Shown one piece after another: positions 27,841-36,744 of a DNA stretch of 64,000 nucleotides. The stretch is taken from positions 1-64,000 of the forward strand of contig NZ_JAOASI010000013.1 of assembly GCF_025210165.1 (NCBI RefSeq), in the 5' to 3' direction. Within the stretch, counting starts at the first letter, position 1, and every line of letters starts with the position of its first letter. The DNA comes from Tepidibacter sp. (GTDB lineage Bacteria > Bacillota > Clostridia > Peptostreptococcales > Peptostreptococcaceae). A model generated the notes under the pieces. That model was not told the DNA's origin. It searched no databases and was given only the letters and a program-made list of their open reading frames with translations. Position numbers and translations under genes: made by a program.

Positions 27841-29979
27841 TTACCTTCTCCCTTCTATAAAACGTTGCGTTACATTAAAGTATATAGAATGATTCGATTC
27901 TTTCCCATTTGTATATACATATAACCTCTCTTTTGCTCTAGTAAAGGCTACATAAACAAGTTTTAAAGTTTCAGATAGTATATCACTCTTCATCTTTCTG
28001 GTGATATTTTTAGTTTCTTTATTTTCTATTAAATAATCTATTTCCGATTTATATAAAGTTTCTATATTTTTATATTCTTCTTTTAAATAATACAGTTCTC
28101 CTATAAACTTATCATTGAATTTACCAGGATAATCAGATATTGTCATATGAGGTATAACCACTATATCCCATTCAAGTCCTTTAGCCTTATGACAAGTAGT
28201 TATAGTAACATTTCCCTTTTGTGGCTCATATCCTTGCTCTTCAAATACCATAGATGCAAAATAATTAAATGAATTTTTATTCTTCAAAAGTTCATGGGCT
28301 AAATGTTCTAATGTGAAATTACTGTTTTCAAAAAACATTTTATTACATATGCTCGATATATAATCTAGTATTGCAAGTTCTTGTAAGTTAAATTTAAACT
28401 CTTCTCCTATTTGAACTAAGAACTTATCTATCTTTTGTATAGAGTATTCAAATAAATTTCTAAAACCTTTAAATAGTTCATCTAGCTCTGTTCCTATATC
28501 CATCTTTTGTATAGACTTATTTCCTATTGGAAAAAATATATCTTCTATATTATATTTATCTATCTCACTTTTTTGCATTTCGGTAAGTTCTTCATCATAA
28601 ATAATATCTATAACTTTAAATAAATTTTCTTTGTCAGGATTTGATATAAAACTTACTATTTTTCCTATTTTCTCAATCACAAGAGCTGCCTCTCCTCTAT
28701 ATTTATCTATAACTTGATATGGTATATCTTCTTTTTCAAACAAATTGATATATTTATCTATCTTATAATTATATCTAAGAAGCAGTGCTATTGTTTTATC
28801 TGGATATTTTTTTACAATATTTTTTATATTACAAACAACATCCTTCATCTCTATATCTTCATTTTGGCAAGTTTTTGTATATATACCGATATCATCTACA
28901 ACTGGATTCTGAAATGGATCATCCTCATCAACAGGCTTTATATACTGCTTTACTAAAACTTCATCTTTATTTAGCTCCATCCCATTTTCATTGCTCCATT
29001 TTACTAAGTAATTTGCAAGGTTCAATATATTTTTTGTATTTCTACTAGATACTGGTATAACTATTTTATCTACATCTTCTCTTTCACAAAATCTTCTAAA
29101 TAGTCTATAATCAGAATTTGTAAACGTTGACATTATAGCTTGATTAGGATCTCCAACTCTAACTAAATTCTTGTTATCTTTAGATAATAATGCTAATATT
29201 TTTTCTTGAGCAGGAGATGAATCTTGTGCCTCATCTTCAAATATATATGTATATTTTTGTTGAAATTTATTTAATATATCTTCTTTATTTTGCAGTACCC
29301 TTAAAGCCCTAATAATTATATCATCATAATCTAATTTTCCTTTTTTTATTAAGTCTTTTTCATAGAAAATATATATATTGACTATTATCTTTAAAAGATC
29401 ATCCATTTTAGGATTGTTTCTTAATATATTCTGAGCTTCATTATACGTTATTCCTTTTGACTTTAAATAACTTATTATGTTTTTAGCTACAGATATAAAT
29501 TTATCACTCCACTTTTTTTCGATTTTTTGTATATATTCCTGAGAACTGTTATTTCTTATATTTAAATATTTAGAATATATATGCTTATAAGTTTTATAAA
29601 ATTCAAATGAATGTTTTCTAATTATATCATTAGCCTCAATATCATCTATAACTTCAAAATCATCGTCAAGTCCTGCATCCTTTGGGCTTTCTCTTATTAT
29701 AGAATTAGCTAAAGAATGAAGAGTCTTACATTCCCATCCGTTCTTACTATCAAGACCTTTATCTTCTAATAAAGTCTTTAGCTTTGTTTTAAAATTTGAT
29801 ACAGCACTATTAGTAAAGGTAACTATAAGAATTTTACCATCTTTATTTAAGTCCTGCTCTATAAGTTCTGCTGTTTTTGATGTTATAACTGTAGTTTTTC
29901 CAGCACCTGGAACAGATGGTACAGCAAGCGTACCTCCTTTATACTGCATCACTTGTATTTGACCTTCTCTCCACTTCAT
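27841..29979 (-). CDS. UvrD/Rep-family (superfamily 1) DNA helicase
   Basis: This protein has 712 residues. It carries Walker A (PGAGKTT, 24-30), DEAQD near residue 250, VGDPNQAIMSTF shortly after, and the C-terminal helicase motifs TTCHKAKGLEWD near 610 and YVAFTRAKERLYVY near 685. It stops there: the nuclease domain present at the C terminus of AddA/RecB is absent, and the nuclease is a separate gene immediately downstream. The next gene upstream encodes a P-loop protein 12 bases away. A split, AddAB-like resection machine is the best reading. It could also be a phage-defence helicase-nuclease. Confidence 0.92.
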   Translation of the reverse strand: MKWREGQIQVMQYKGGTLAVPSVPGAGKTTVITSKTAELIEQDLNKDGKILIVTFTNSAVSNFKTKLKTLLEDKGLDSKNGWECKTLHSLANSIIRESPKDAGLDDDFEVIDDIEANDIIRKHSFEFYKTYKHIYSKYLNIRNNSSQEYIQKIEKKWSDKFISVAKNIISYLKSKGITYNEAQNILRNNPKMDDLLKIIVNIYIFYEKDLIKKGKLDYDDIIIRALRVLQNKEDILNKFQQKYTYIFEDEAQDSSPAQEKILALLSKDNKNLVRVGDPNQAIMSTFTNSDYRLFRRFCEREDVDKIVIPVSSRNTKNILNLANYLVKWSNENGMELNKDEVLVKQYIKPVDEDDPFQNPVVDDIGIYTKTCQNEDIEMKDVVCNIKNIVKKYPDKTIALLLRYNYKIDKYINLFEKEDIPYQVIDKYRGEAALVIEKIGKIVSFISNPDKENLFKVIDIIYDEELTEMQKSEIDKYNIEDIFFPIGNKSIQKMDIGTELDELFKGFRNLFEYSIQKIDKFLVQIGEEFKFNLQELAILDYISSICNKMFFENSNFTLEHLAHELLKNKNSFNYFASMVFEEQGYEPQKGNVTITTCHKAKGLEWDIVVIPHMTISDYPGKFNDKFIGELYYLKEEYKNIETLYKSEIDYLIENKETKNITRKMKSDILSETLKLVYVAFTRAKERLYVYTNGKESNHSIYFNVTQRFIEGRR

Positions 29980-29991
29980 AATTTATCTCCT

Positions 29992-31854
29992 TTAAGAATC
30001 TGCCTTTATATATTTATTTAACTCACCCGTTTGTTCATATCCATTAGAGTTAAATTCACTACTATATATATATACTTTATCCGAAGCTTTTCTAAGTAAT
30101 CTGTCAACTACACTTTTAGTCTGCTTATATCTATATAATTGTTCATTATCAAAATTCCATTTTTCACCTTTATTTTCTCTTAAAAAGATAAATGAATTGT
30201 GATATTTTTTTATTCCTATTTGATGCCATACATCTGAATTTGAATCTGTCCATATTTGTATTTTGCTTTTTTTAGAGCTTAACAAATACGAATAAGATGA
30301 CCAGACCTTTATTCCATTTGACTCTATATCATCTCTTGTATCAGAAACCCTTATACCCTTTGAAATCATATCTATAAATAATTTATTTTTATTATTTTTA
30401 AACTTTTCATTCTCATCAGCATAGTCTATAAATGATTTAGCCAGATTTATTAAATAATTACATGTACTTAAATTTTCTGCATTTACATTAAGAGGTAGCA
30501 GTATATCCAAAAACATTTTTTTCAAAAACTTATCCATATCAAGTTCACTATTTGTATTTTCGTATATCCAATTTCTTAAAATTTCATATTTATTTATATA
30601 CTCTTTATCTATATCAATAGATATTAACTCTTCAATTCCTGGAAGTTCATAAGGTTCTTTTTGAGTTATGTTATTAGTTATGTACCTAGACCTTATCATA
30701 TCTGTATCCAATATAAATGATACCATTTTACATATAGAATCTTTATTAGGACTCATTTTCCAAGAACTATTTACTAAAAGTGTTATAGTAACTAAGCTAT
30801 TTATATATGGATTATCAGTAAGAGATCCACTTCTAGTCATAATATTTATATTAACACCATTTTTATCCATCTCTTTTTTTATTCTATTCTCAAATATAGA
30901 ATCTACAAATGGCCCTATTATATCTATATCCTCTTCTTTATACCCATTTGTTAATAGTTTTTGAATGTCTTCAGATATTTTAAGTATCATCTCACTTCTC
31001 ATATTAGAATTTTTAAATTCTATATTCTCTATATTTATAAAATTCGATGTACCTATATCTATGCTTTTACATTTAGGAAGTATTACCTGTTTGAAAGTTT
31101 CCTCGTCAGCCCCAAGTATCTTTGTTATAGCTCCATCAGAATTATAAGCTATATGAGTTTCCTTTACTATATTCATTACCTTATTTATAAATTTAAGTTC
31201 AAGAAATGACTTTTCTTGAACATCATCCACAATAAAATAATCTATATTATTTTTTATATACTCCTCATATAAAGGGTCATCTATTATATATTTATTGAAA
31301 AGATATGATGCTAAGCTAAAATTCAAAACACCTTCATTTATGTTTTTTCTAACAAATACATTTATTATATCCTTCATAGATAAAATATTCTCTTTTACAA
31401 GTATATCTTCTATATCTAAAAAGTTAACTAAATACTTATCTACTTCATCAAATTCTATGCAATTTAGAGATATTTTAGATATATTATTAAGTATATCGGA
31501 TGACAAAACCGAGTTAGGTATATTTATATCTAAAAACCTTCCTCCTTCTCTATATTTATCTACAAGTTTATTTAGAAGATACTCACTTATCTCCATATCT
31601 AAAAACTTTGGAGTATTCTTTTTTATTTTAATATTCTTTTGTACTAAAGGCCAAAATAAAACTATATGATTTCTAATTATTTTATAAAATGTACTAGTAT
31701 CTATATCTTTCCAAAATCTTTTTTGAGATTTAGAGTTTATAAATACAATTATTTTATTTTCATTAATATTATTTTTTATAAATTCTTTATATATATTTAT
31801 CAACTTAGTCGTTTTACCACAATTAGATGACCCAGTGTATACATATTTACTCAT
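29992..31854 (-). CDS. P-loop ATPase, probable AddB-like partner of the helicase
   Basis: This protein has 620 residues from the ATG at 31852-31854; a TTG one codon upstream fits the GGTGGTG ribosome site less well. A Walker A motif is seen at GSSNCGKTTKL near residues 6-16 and a Walker B-like IDYFIVDDVQE near 205. The remainder has an SF1-helicase-like layout (NMRSEMILKISEDIQKLL, DIDIIGPFVDSI, MTRSGSLTDNP) but clear C-terminal helicase motifs are missing. No iron-sulfur cysteines or nuclease motif is seen, in contrast to full AddB. Gene order (this protein, UvrD helicase, Cas4-like nuclease) suggests a complex with the two others. Family name not recognised with certainty. Confidence 0.75.
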   Translation of the reverse strand: MSKYVYTGSSNCGKTTKLINIYKEFIKNNINENKIIVFINSKSQKRFWKDIDTSTFYKIIRNHIVLFWPLVQKNIKIKKNTPKFLDMEISEYLLNKLVDKYREGGRFLDINIPNSVLSSDILNNISKISLNCIEFDEVDKYLVNFLDIEDILVKENILSMKDIINVFVRKNINEGVLNFSLASYLFNKYIIDDPLYEEYIKNNIDYFIVDDVQEKSFLELKFINKVMNIVKETHIAYNSDGAITKILGADEETFKQVILPKCKSIDIGTSNFINIENIEFKNSNMRSEMILKISEDIQKLLTNGYKEEDIDIIGPFVDSIFENRIKKEMDKNGVNINIMTRSGSLTDNPYINSLVTITLLVNSSWKMSPNKDSICKMVSFILDTDMIRSRYITNNITQKEPYELPGIEELISIDIDKEYINKYEILRNWIYENTNSELDMDKFLKKMFLDILLPLNVNAENLSTCNYLINLAKSFIDYADENEKFKNNKNKLFIDMISKGIRVSDTRDDIESNGIKVWSSYSYLLSSKKSKIQIWTDSNSDVWHQIGIKKYHNSFIFLRENKGEKWNFDNEQLYRYKQTKSVVDRLLRKASDKVYIYSSEFNSNGYEQTGELNKYIKADS

Positions 31855-31890
31855 CAAAACACCACCACAGTCTTTATTTAAATTCTTAAT

Positions 31891-31928
31891 ACAAAAACCT
31901 TATGACTATATCGACATAAGGTTTTTGT
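31891..31928 (-). terminator. Terminator of ptsI
   Basis: ACAAAAACCTTATG pairs with CATAAGGTTTTTGT over 14 bases, just past the ptsI stop codon, with T runs at the end. Confidence 0.88.
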
Positions 31929-31931
31929 TAT

Positions 31932-33638
31932 TTAAGCAAAATTATTTTCCATATATTCTTCTATTTCTTTAGAAGTACCCATAGATACTACTTTTTCGGC
32001 TACTTCTTTCATTTCTTCATATTTTAATGAATTTATAAGCTTTCTAGCTGAAAGTATAGATATTGGACTCATACTGAATTCATCAAGTCCCATTCCAAGT
32101 AATATTGGAATCATTCTCTTATCTCCTGCTGCTTCTCCACACATACCTACCCATTTACCTTCTTTATGACCATTGTCTATAACCATTTTGATAAGTCTTA
32201 AAACAGCAGGATTAAATTGATTATATAGATTTTGTATTTTTTCATTCATTCTGTCTACTGCAGTAGTGTATTGTATTAAATCATTAGTTCCTATACTAAA
32301 GAAATCAACATGCTTTGCAAGTATATCTGATATTAATGCAGCTGATGGAACTTCTATCATCATACCAACTTCTATATTCTTGCTGTAAGATATACCTTCT
32401 TTATCTAAATCACATTTAACACTCTCAAGTATTTCTTTTGCCAAAAGTAATTCTTCAAGACTAGATATCATAGGGAACATTATTCTTAAGTTTCCACTTA
32501 CACTAGCTCTTAAAAGAGCTCTTAATTGAGTTTTGAATATATCTTGTCTATCAAGACATAATCTTATAGCTCTATATCCCAAGAAAGGATTCATTTCCTT
32601 ATCCATTTGAAGATACGAAAGCTCTTTGTCTCCACCTATATCAAGAGTTCTTATAACTATAGGTTTTGGATTCATACTCTCAAGAACAGCCTTATAAGAT
32701 TCATATTGCTCATCTTCTGTTGGAAAATCTGATCTATCCATGTATAAAAATTCAGTTCTATAAAGTCCAACACCTTCTGCACCGTTGTTTATAAGGCCTT
32801 GTACATCATTTGGAGTTCCTATATTACCCGCTAACTCTACATGTCTTGAATCTAATGTTTTACTTTCTTGTCCTTTTAAAGACTCTAATTCTTTTTTTTC
32901 TTTCTCAAACTTTTCTTTTAAAGTTCTATATTCATTTATAGTATTTTCATCTGGATTTACTATAACTTCACCTGTTTCCCCATTAAATATTACATAATCT
33001 CCATCTTTAACAGCCTTAGTTATATTTTTAAGTCCTACAACCGCTGGTATTTCTAATGTTCTAGCCATTATAGCTGTATGAGAAGTCCTTCCGCCTATAT
33101 TAGTTAAAAATCCTATAATATTTTTCTTATTCATAGTTGCAGTATCAGATGGTGTTAAGTCATTAGCAATTAATACAACTTCATCTTCAAGAGCTGATAA
33201 ATCTATGAATTTTATATTTAATATATGTCGTAAAACTCTATTAGCTACATCCTTTATATCCGCTGCTCTTTCTTTCATATATTCATTATCCATAGATTCA
33301 AACATAGAAACAAACATACTCTTTATTTCATTCAATGCATAATCAGCATTTACTTTTTCATCTTTTATTTTACTTAAAGTAGAATCTACAAGTTCTGGAT
33401 CTTGAAGAACTAATAGATGTGCTTCAAATATTTCAGCTTTTTCTGCTCCTAACTCAACTAAAGCCCTTTCCTTAATCTTAATCAATTCTTCTTTTGATTT
33501 GTCTATTGCATCCATTAGTTTTTTCTGTTCTAACTCTATATTCTCTATAGTTTTCTTTTCTATAATTATTTCATTATGCTCTAATACTAACGCTTTCCCC
33601 AAAGCAATACCAGGTGATGCATTCATTCCTTTAATCAT
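31932..33638 (-). CDS. ptsI: Phosphoenolpyruvate-protein phosphotransferase (PTS enzyme I)
   Basis: This protein of 568 residues phosphorylates HPr from phosphoenolpyruvate, the first step of all PTS sugar uptake. The phosphorylated histidine is in GGRTSHTAIMAR near residue 188. The PEP-binding C-terminal half carries GVGLYRTEFLYMDR, PMISSLEEL, VGMMIEVPSAALI and MCGEAAGD motifs. The usual partner gene ptsH is not adjacent, which is somewhat unusual. A dispersed repeat (33658-33790) lies directly upstream of its AAGGAGAGG ribosome site, so the message leader probably contains it. Confidence 0.97.
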   Translation of the reverse strand: MIKGMNASPGIALGKALVLEHNEIIIEKKTIENIELEQKKLMDAIDKSKEELIKIKERALVELGAEKAEIFEAHLLVLQDPELVDSTLSKIKDEKVNADYALNEIKSMFVSMFESMDNEYMKERAADIKDVANRVLRHILNIKFIDLSALEDEVVLIANDLTPSDTATMNKKNIIGFLTNIGGRTSHTAIMARTLEIPAVVGLKNITKAVKDGDYVIFNGETGEVIVNPDENTINEYRTLKEKFEKEKKELESLKGQESKTLDSRHVELAGNIGTPNDVQGLINNGAEGVGLYRTEFLYMDRSDFPTEDEQYESYKAVLESMNPKPIVIRTLDIGGDKELSYLQMDKEMNPFLGYRAIRLCLDRQDIFKTQLRALLRASVSGNLRIMFPMISSLEELLLAKEILESVKCDLDKEGISYSKNIEVGMMIEVPSAALISDILAKHVDFFSIGTNDLIQYTTAVDRMNEKIQNLYNQFNPAVLRLIKMVIDNGHKEGKWVGMCGEAAGDKRMIPILLGMGLDEFSMSPISILSARKLINSLKYEEMKEVAEKVVSMGTSKEIEEYMENNFA

Positions 33639-33657
33639 TTTAACCTCTCCTTCACAT

Positions 33658-33790
33658 AAAAAATTCGTCTACTCGCTATCGCGGTGACTCATGTCGCCAA
33701 CGATCCCTACGGACTCCGTTGCTCAAAAATAGTTGCAAGTATAGCTTTTTTAATATGTTATCCACAAAACAAAAAATGATATAATTCCTT
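33658..33790 (-). repeat. Dispersed repeat R, copy 1, in the leader of ptsI
   Basis: A GC-richer block of about 75 bases reads, on the minus strand, from GAGCAACGGAGTCCG through GTAGGGATCGTTGGCGAC to GCGAGTAGACGAATTTTT. It recurs at 52448 and 57920 with only a few substitutions. Here the match to copy 2 continues for about 60 more bases. It can fold into several short hairpins (GGCGAC with GTCACC, CGC with GCG) and ends in a T run 15-20 bases before the ptsI ribosome site. Confidence 0.8.
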
Positions 33791-33921
33791 AAGCATAAAA
33801 AGACATCAACAAGCGATTATGAATATTCTTAACAAAATTGTACGTACATATCCATAAAACACTTTGGTTAATGCCTGCATAACCACTAAATTCTTATATA
33901 AGGACGTTTTCCCTAGTTATA
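33791..33921. other. Intergenic region between repeat and HD-GYP gene
   Basis: AT-rich; no open frame with a ribosome site and no shared repeat seen. It probably holds the ptsI promoter, but I do not see a convincing -35/-10 pair. Confidence 0.3.
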
Positions 33922-34992
33922 TTATATGAATTCCTTTATATATACTTTAGAATTTTTACTGTTACTCAAATCTATTATTTCATCAGTGTCTTCTATTTCA
34001 ACTAAAGGCCTACATATATTCTGATTTGGTATAAATATTATTTTTCCAATTTTCCCATTATCTAAAACAACCTTATTTCCTAAATATTCTCCAGCTATTT
34101 TTTTCAAGAACAAATATAAAATTTCTGTATCTAATTTAGATAAAAACTTTTCTTCAAGTATTTTTATAGCATCAAAAGGAGTATGCTTATCTCTATAAGG
34201 TCTGTTAGATGTAAGAGCACTATAAACATCAGCTATTGCTATTATCTTAGCATATGTGCATATTTGTTCTCCTTTTTTTCCAATCGGATATCCACTCCCA
34301 TCTATTTTTTCATGGTGCTCAAATACAGCTTTTTTAATTTTATCACTTATGTCAGGAATTTCTTTAACCATCTTGTATCCTAAAGTACAGTGTTTTTTTA
34401 TTTCTTCATATTCTTCTTTTGTTAGTTTTTCTGATTTACCAATTATATCCTTAGATATTTTTATTTTTCCTAAATCACTCAGTATTGCAGCAAGAGTAAG
34501 TTCTTTTAATTCATACTCACTTAGACCAATCCATTTTCCTATTTGATAACTTGTTAAAGTAACAGTCATAGAATGCATATATATATAGTCATCCATATCT
34601 TTTAATTTATTTATCAACTTAAATAAATTAAGTTTTCGATCACATGCTTTGATTGCATTTTCTATTGTTTTTTCAAAATCATCTTTCTTTATACCCTCAC
34701 CATATTCTATAGAAGAAAAACCCATTTTTAAGTTATAGAGTAGTTCCCTCATATCTTGTTTAAAATCATAGACTTCAAAATATTCTTTTGTATAAGTATC
34801 GTCCATTCCTTCTTCAACAAGAACATTCACTTTATGTACATCATGAATAAAAAGCATATTTTTTATTTTCTCTATATCATCAAATTCAAATCCTTCTGAT
34901 AATAAACATATTCCATTGCTACTTATAATATCCTTTTCAAGAATCATACCTATTTTTAATTCATCTACGTTTACAACAATCTGCCTTTTCAT
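33922..34992 (-). CDS. HD-GYP-type protein with altered HD motif
   Basis: This protein has 356 residues. The C-terminal half is an HD-GYP domain, a class that hydrolyses cyclic di-GMP: YMHSMTVT near residue 140, KHCTLGYKMVKEI, EHHEKIDGSGYPIG (with the GYP motif) and ALTSNRPYRDKH. The defining HD pair, normally in LLHDIGK, reads ILSDLGK here, so the metal-binding His is replaced by Ser while the rest is intact. Either the enzyme works with one ligand fewer or it is a non-catalytic receptor. The N-terminal 120 residues resemble the DUF3391-like lead region of such proteins. A nested hairpin lies in its leader at 35035-35064. Confidence 0.88.
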   Translation of the reverse strand: MKRQIVVNVDELKIGMILEKDIISSNGICLLSEGFEFDDIEKIKNMLFIHDVHKVNVLVEEGMDDTYTKEYFEVYDFKQDMRELLYNLKMGFSSIEYGEGIKKDDFEKTIENAIKACDRKLNLFKLINKLKDMDDYIYMHSMTVTLTSYQIGKWIGLSEYELKELTLAAILSDLGKIKISKDIIGKSEKLTKEEYEEIKKHCTLGYKMVKEIPDISDKIKKAVFEHHEKIDGSGYPIGKKGEQICTYAKIIAIADVYSALTSNRPYRDKHTPFDAIKILEEKFLSKLDTEILYLFLKKIAGEYLGNKVVLDNGKIGKIIFIPNQNICRPLVEIEDTDEIIDLSNSKNSKVYIKEFI

Positions 34993-35034
34993 GTTTTTAT
35001 ATCTCCCGCCTTTTTACTACTGTATTTTATGAAG

Positions 35035-35064
35035 ATTCAGTTAGAGTAAATACTCCCGCTGAAT
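35035..35064 (-). other. Nested stem-loop in the leader of the HD-GYP gene
   Basis: ATTCAG (35035-35040) pairs with CTGAAT (35059-35064), enclosing GAGTA (35044-35048) with TACTC (35051-35055). It may end the upstream transporter transcript, though no T run follows on the minus strand, or fold in the leader of the HD-GYP message. It does not contain the conserved parts of a cyclic-di-GMP riboswitch. Confidence 0.45.
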
Positions 35065-35099
35065 TAAATTTCTCTTTATTCAGATAAGTTATAATCTTA

Positions 35100-36080
35100 T
35101 TATACTATACAATATATAGATACAAAATACATAGTCATAGATATTACTGAAAATAATAATATTCCCACTATAAGTGCCTTCATTCCTTTATCTTTTATAC
35201 TCTTAATATCTACATTAAGACCCATACCAATCATTGCCATTAGTATAAACACAGAACTTAATTTAGATAATACTTTTATCCACTCTAAAGGTAGTATATT
35301 CAAAGAGCTTATTATTCCAGCTAATACAAAATATAGTATATACATTGGAAATTTGACCTTACTCTCTTTATCTTCTTTATTAAATATATAGCTAAGAACT
35401 AATGAAATTGGAACTAGCATAACTACTCTTCCCATTTTTACCAATGTACCTATTTCTCCAGATTGATTTCCCCTTGCAAAAGCTGCTGCAATAGCATGTG
35501 CTACTCCTTGAAGAGATATACCAGACCAAATACCATATTCTAAATTACTCATACTAGAAGTTATTGATATAGTAGAATATACAAGTACACCTATTGCCCC
35601 CAGAAAGTTTATTATAGATACCGCTACAATTGAATCATCTTCTTCAGCATTTATACAACTACTCATTGCAACAACTGCTGAAGCTCCACAAATGCTAGAT
35701 CCTACCCCAAGCAAAACAGCTACCTTATTATTAATTTTAAACACTTTACCCAGTAAGTAGGATAATATTAAAACAAAGGGAACATATAATATAATCATCA
35801 TTACAACCTTCGGACCCAGTTCTATAAGCGATCTAAAATTAAGCTTAAATCCAAGTATAACTATACCCAACTTTAGTAAAGTTTTAAGCGAGAAGTTAAT
35901 TCCAGGCTTCAATACTTCTCTAGTCTTAAAAGTATTATTATATATAATTCCGATTATAATTCCTATTGTCAGTGACTCTAAGTTCATTATGTGTTTTATT
36001 TTATTATTTATAAATATAGATATTATTGATATTAAAAATACAAACAATAAACCTGGTAATAATTTTTTTATTCTATTCAA
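35100..36080 (-). CDS. YeiH/UPF0324 family putative sulfate/anion exporter
   Basis: This is an integral membrane protein of about 326 residues with around nine to ten hydrophobic segments. Family motifs are VILGFKLNFRSL, GVGSSICGASAVVA with the following NAEEDDSIVAVS, and GISLQGVAHAIAAA. UPF0324 members have been linked to sulfate or sulfonate export, but evidence is thin. I place the start at the TTG at 36078-36080, which has a GGGGGAGA ribosome site; the upstream in-frame extension would run through the terminator of iorB and is rejected. It is probably transcribed on its own or by leakage from iorAB. Confidence 0.85.
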   Translation of the reverse strand: MNRIKKLLPGLLFVFLISIISIFINNKIKHIMNLESLTIGIIIGIIYNNTFKTREVLKPGINFSLKTLLKLGIVILGFKLNFRSLIELGPKVVMMIILYVPFVLILSYLLGKVFKINNKVAVLLGVGSSICGASAVVAMSSCINAEEDDSIVAVSIINFLGAIGVLVYSTISITSSMSNLEYGIWSGISLQGVAHAIAAAFARGNQSGEIGTLVKMGRVVMLVPISLVLSYIFNKEDKESKVKFPMYILYFVLAGIISSLNILPLEWIKVLSKLSSVFILMAMIGMGLNVDIKSIKDKGMKALIVGILLFSVISMTMYFVSIYCIV

Positions 36081-36131
36081 GTTAATCTCCCCCTTAAATT
36101 GATTATAGCAAAGAATATATATAATTAAAAA

Positions 36132-36154
36132 TCCCCTAGAAATTTTTCTAGGGA
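36132..36154 (-). terminator. Terminator of the iorAB operon
   Basis: TCCCCTAGAAA pairs with TTTCTAGGGA, followed on the minus strand by GATTTTTAATT, five bases past the iorB stop codon. Confidence 0.8.
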
Positions 36155-36159
36155 ATTTT

Positions 36160-36732
36160 TTATTTATAATCATATCCAATATTAAAAGCTTTTATGTTAT
36201 GTTCTATAAATTTTTTAGGAACATTTCTTTGAATTACTTTCTCCCAAGTTTCTTTTTTTATATCTAATTTTTTTGCCATAATTCCTATTAAAACAGTATT
36301 TCCCACTTTAGTATTTCCAACTTCTTTTCCTACTTTTATTACATCTATATCAACTACATTATACTTTTGTTTTAAATTATCTAATATTCCTTCCGGATAT
36401 TCCTCTACCTCTTGCTGAATACTAGTTGATGGTATTCTATATGTGTTTACAATAGCTAATCCATCATCTTTTATCATGTGAGAATATCTATATCCCTCCA
36501 TAGGTTCCATAGCAAGCAATATATCGCACTCTCCATGAGGAATATTAGGCGAATATACTTTACTATCTATTTTAACACTTCCATACACCTTACCACCTCT
36601 TTGAGATAAACCTATAACATCATTAGTTTTTACATCATATCCTGCTTCTAAAGCAGCTTCACTTATTATTTTGGTTGCTATAACTAAGCCCTGACCCCCA
36701 ACACCTGTTATTAATATATTTTTTCTATCCAT
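36160..36732 (-). CDS. iorB: Indolepyruvate:ferredoxin oxidoreductase, beta subunit
   Basis: This protein of 190 residues is the small subunit that works with IorA to oxidise aryl pyruvates (from Trp, Phe, Tyr) to aryl-acetyl-CoA with reduction of ferredoxin. It has the ITGVGGQGLVIATKIISEAA start typical of 2-oxoacid oxidoreductase gamma/beta domains, plus SQRGGKVYGSVKI. Three in-frame ATGs stand close together (36741, 36738, 36732); the third is chosen because it is best spaced from the AAAGGA site and gives the family's usual N terminus. The gene starts a few bases after iorA and ends at a terminator. Confidence 0.94.
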   Translation of the reverse strand: MDRKNILITGVGGQGLVIATKIISEAALEAGYDVKTNDVIGLSQRGGKVYGSVKIDSKVYSPNIPHGECDILLAMEPMEGYRYSHMIKDDGLAIVNTYRIPSTSIQQEVEEYPEGILDNLKQKYNVVDIDVIKVGKEVGNTKVGNTVLIGIMAKKLDIKKETWEKVIQRNVPKKFIEHNIKAFNIGYDYK

Positions 36733-36744
36733 ATCCATCATCCT

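Noticed and set aside
35035-35064. Cyclic di-GMP riboswitch ahead of the HD-GYP gene
   Set aside because: The conserved sequences of class I and II riboswitches are absent; only a short nested hairpin is present.
36081-36179. Longer N terminus for the YeiH-type transporter
   Set aside because: It would run back through the iorB terminator and lacks a ribosome site. The TTG at 36080 has a good one.
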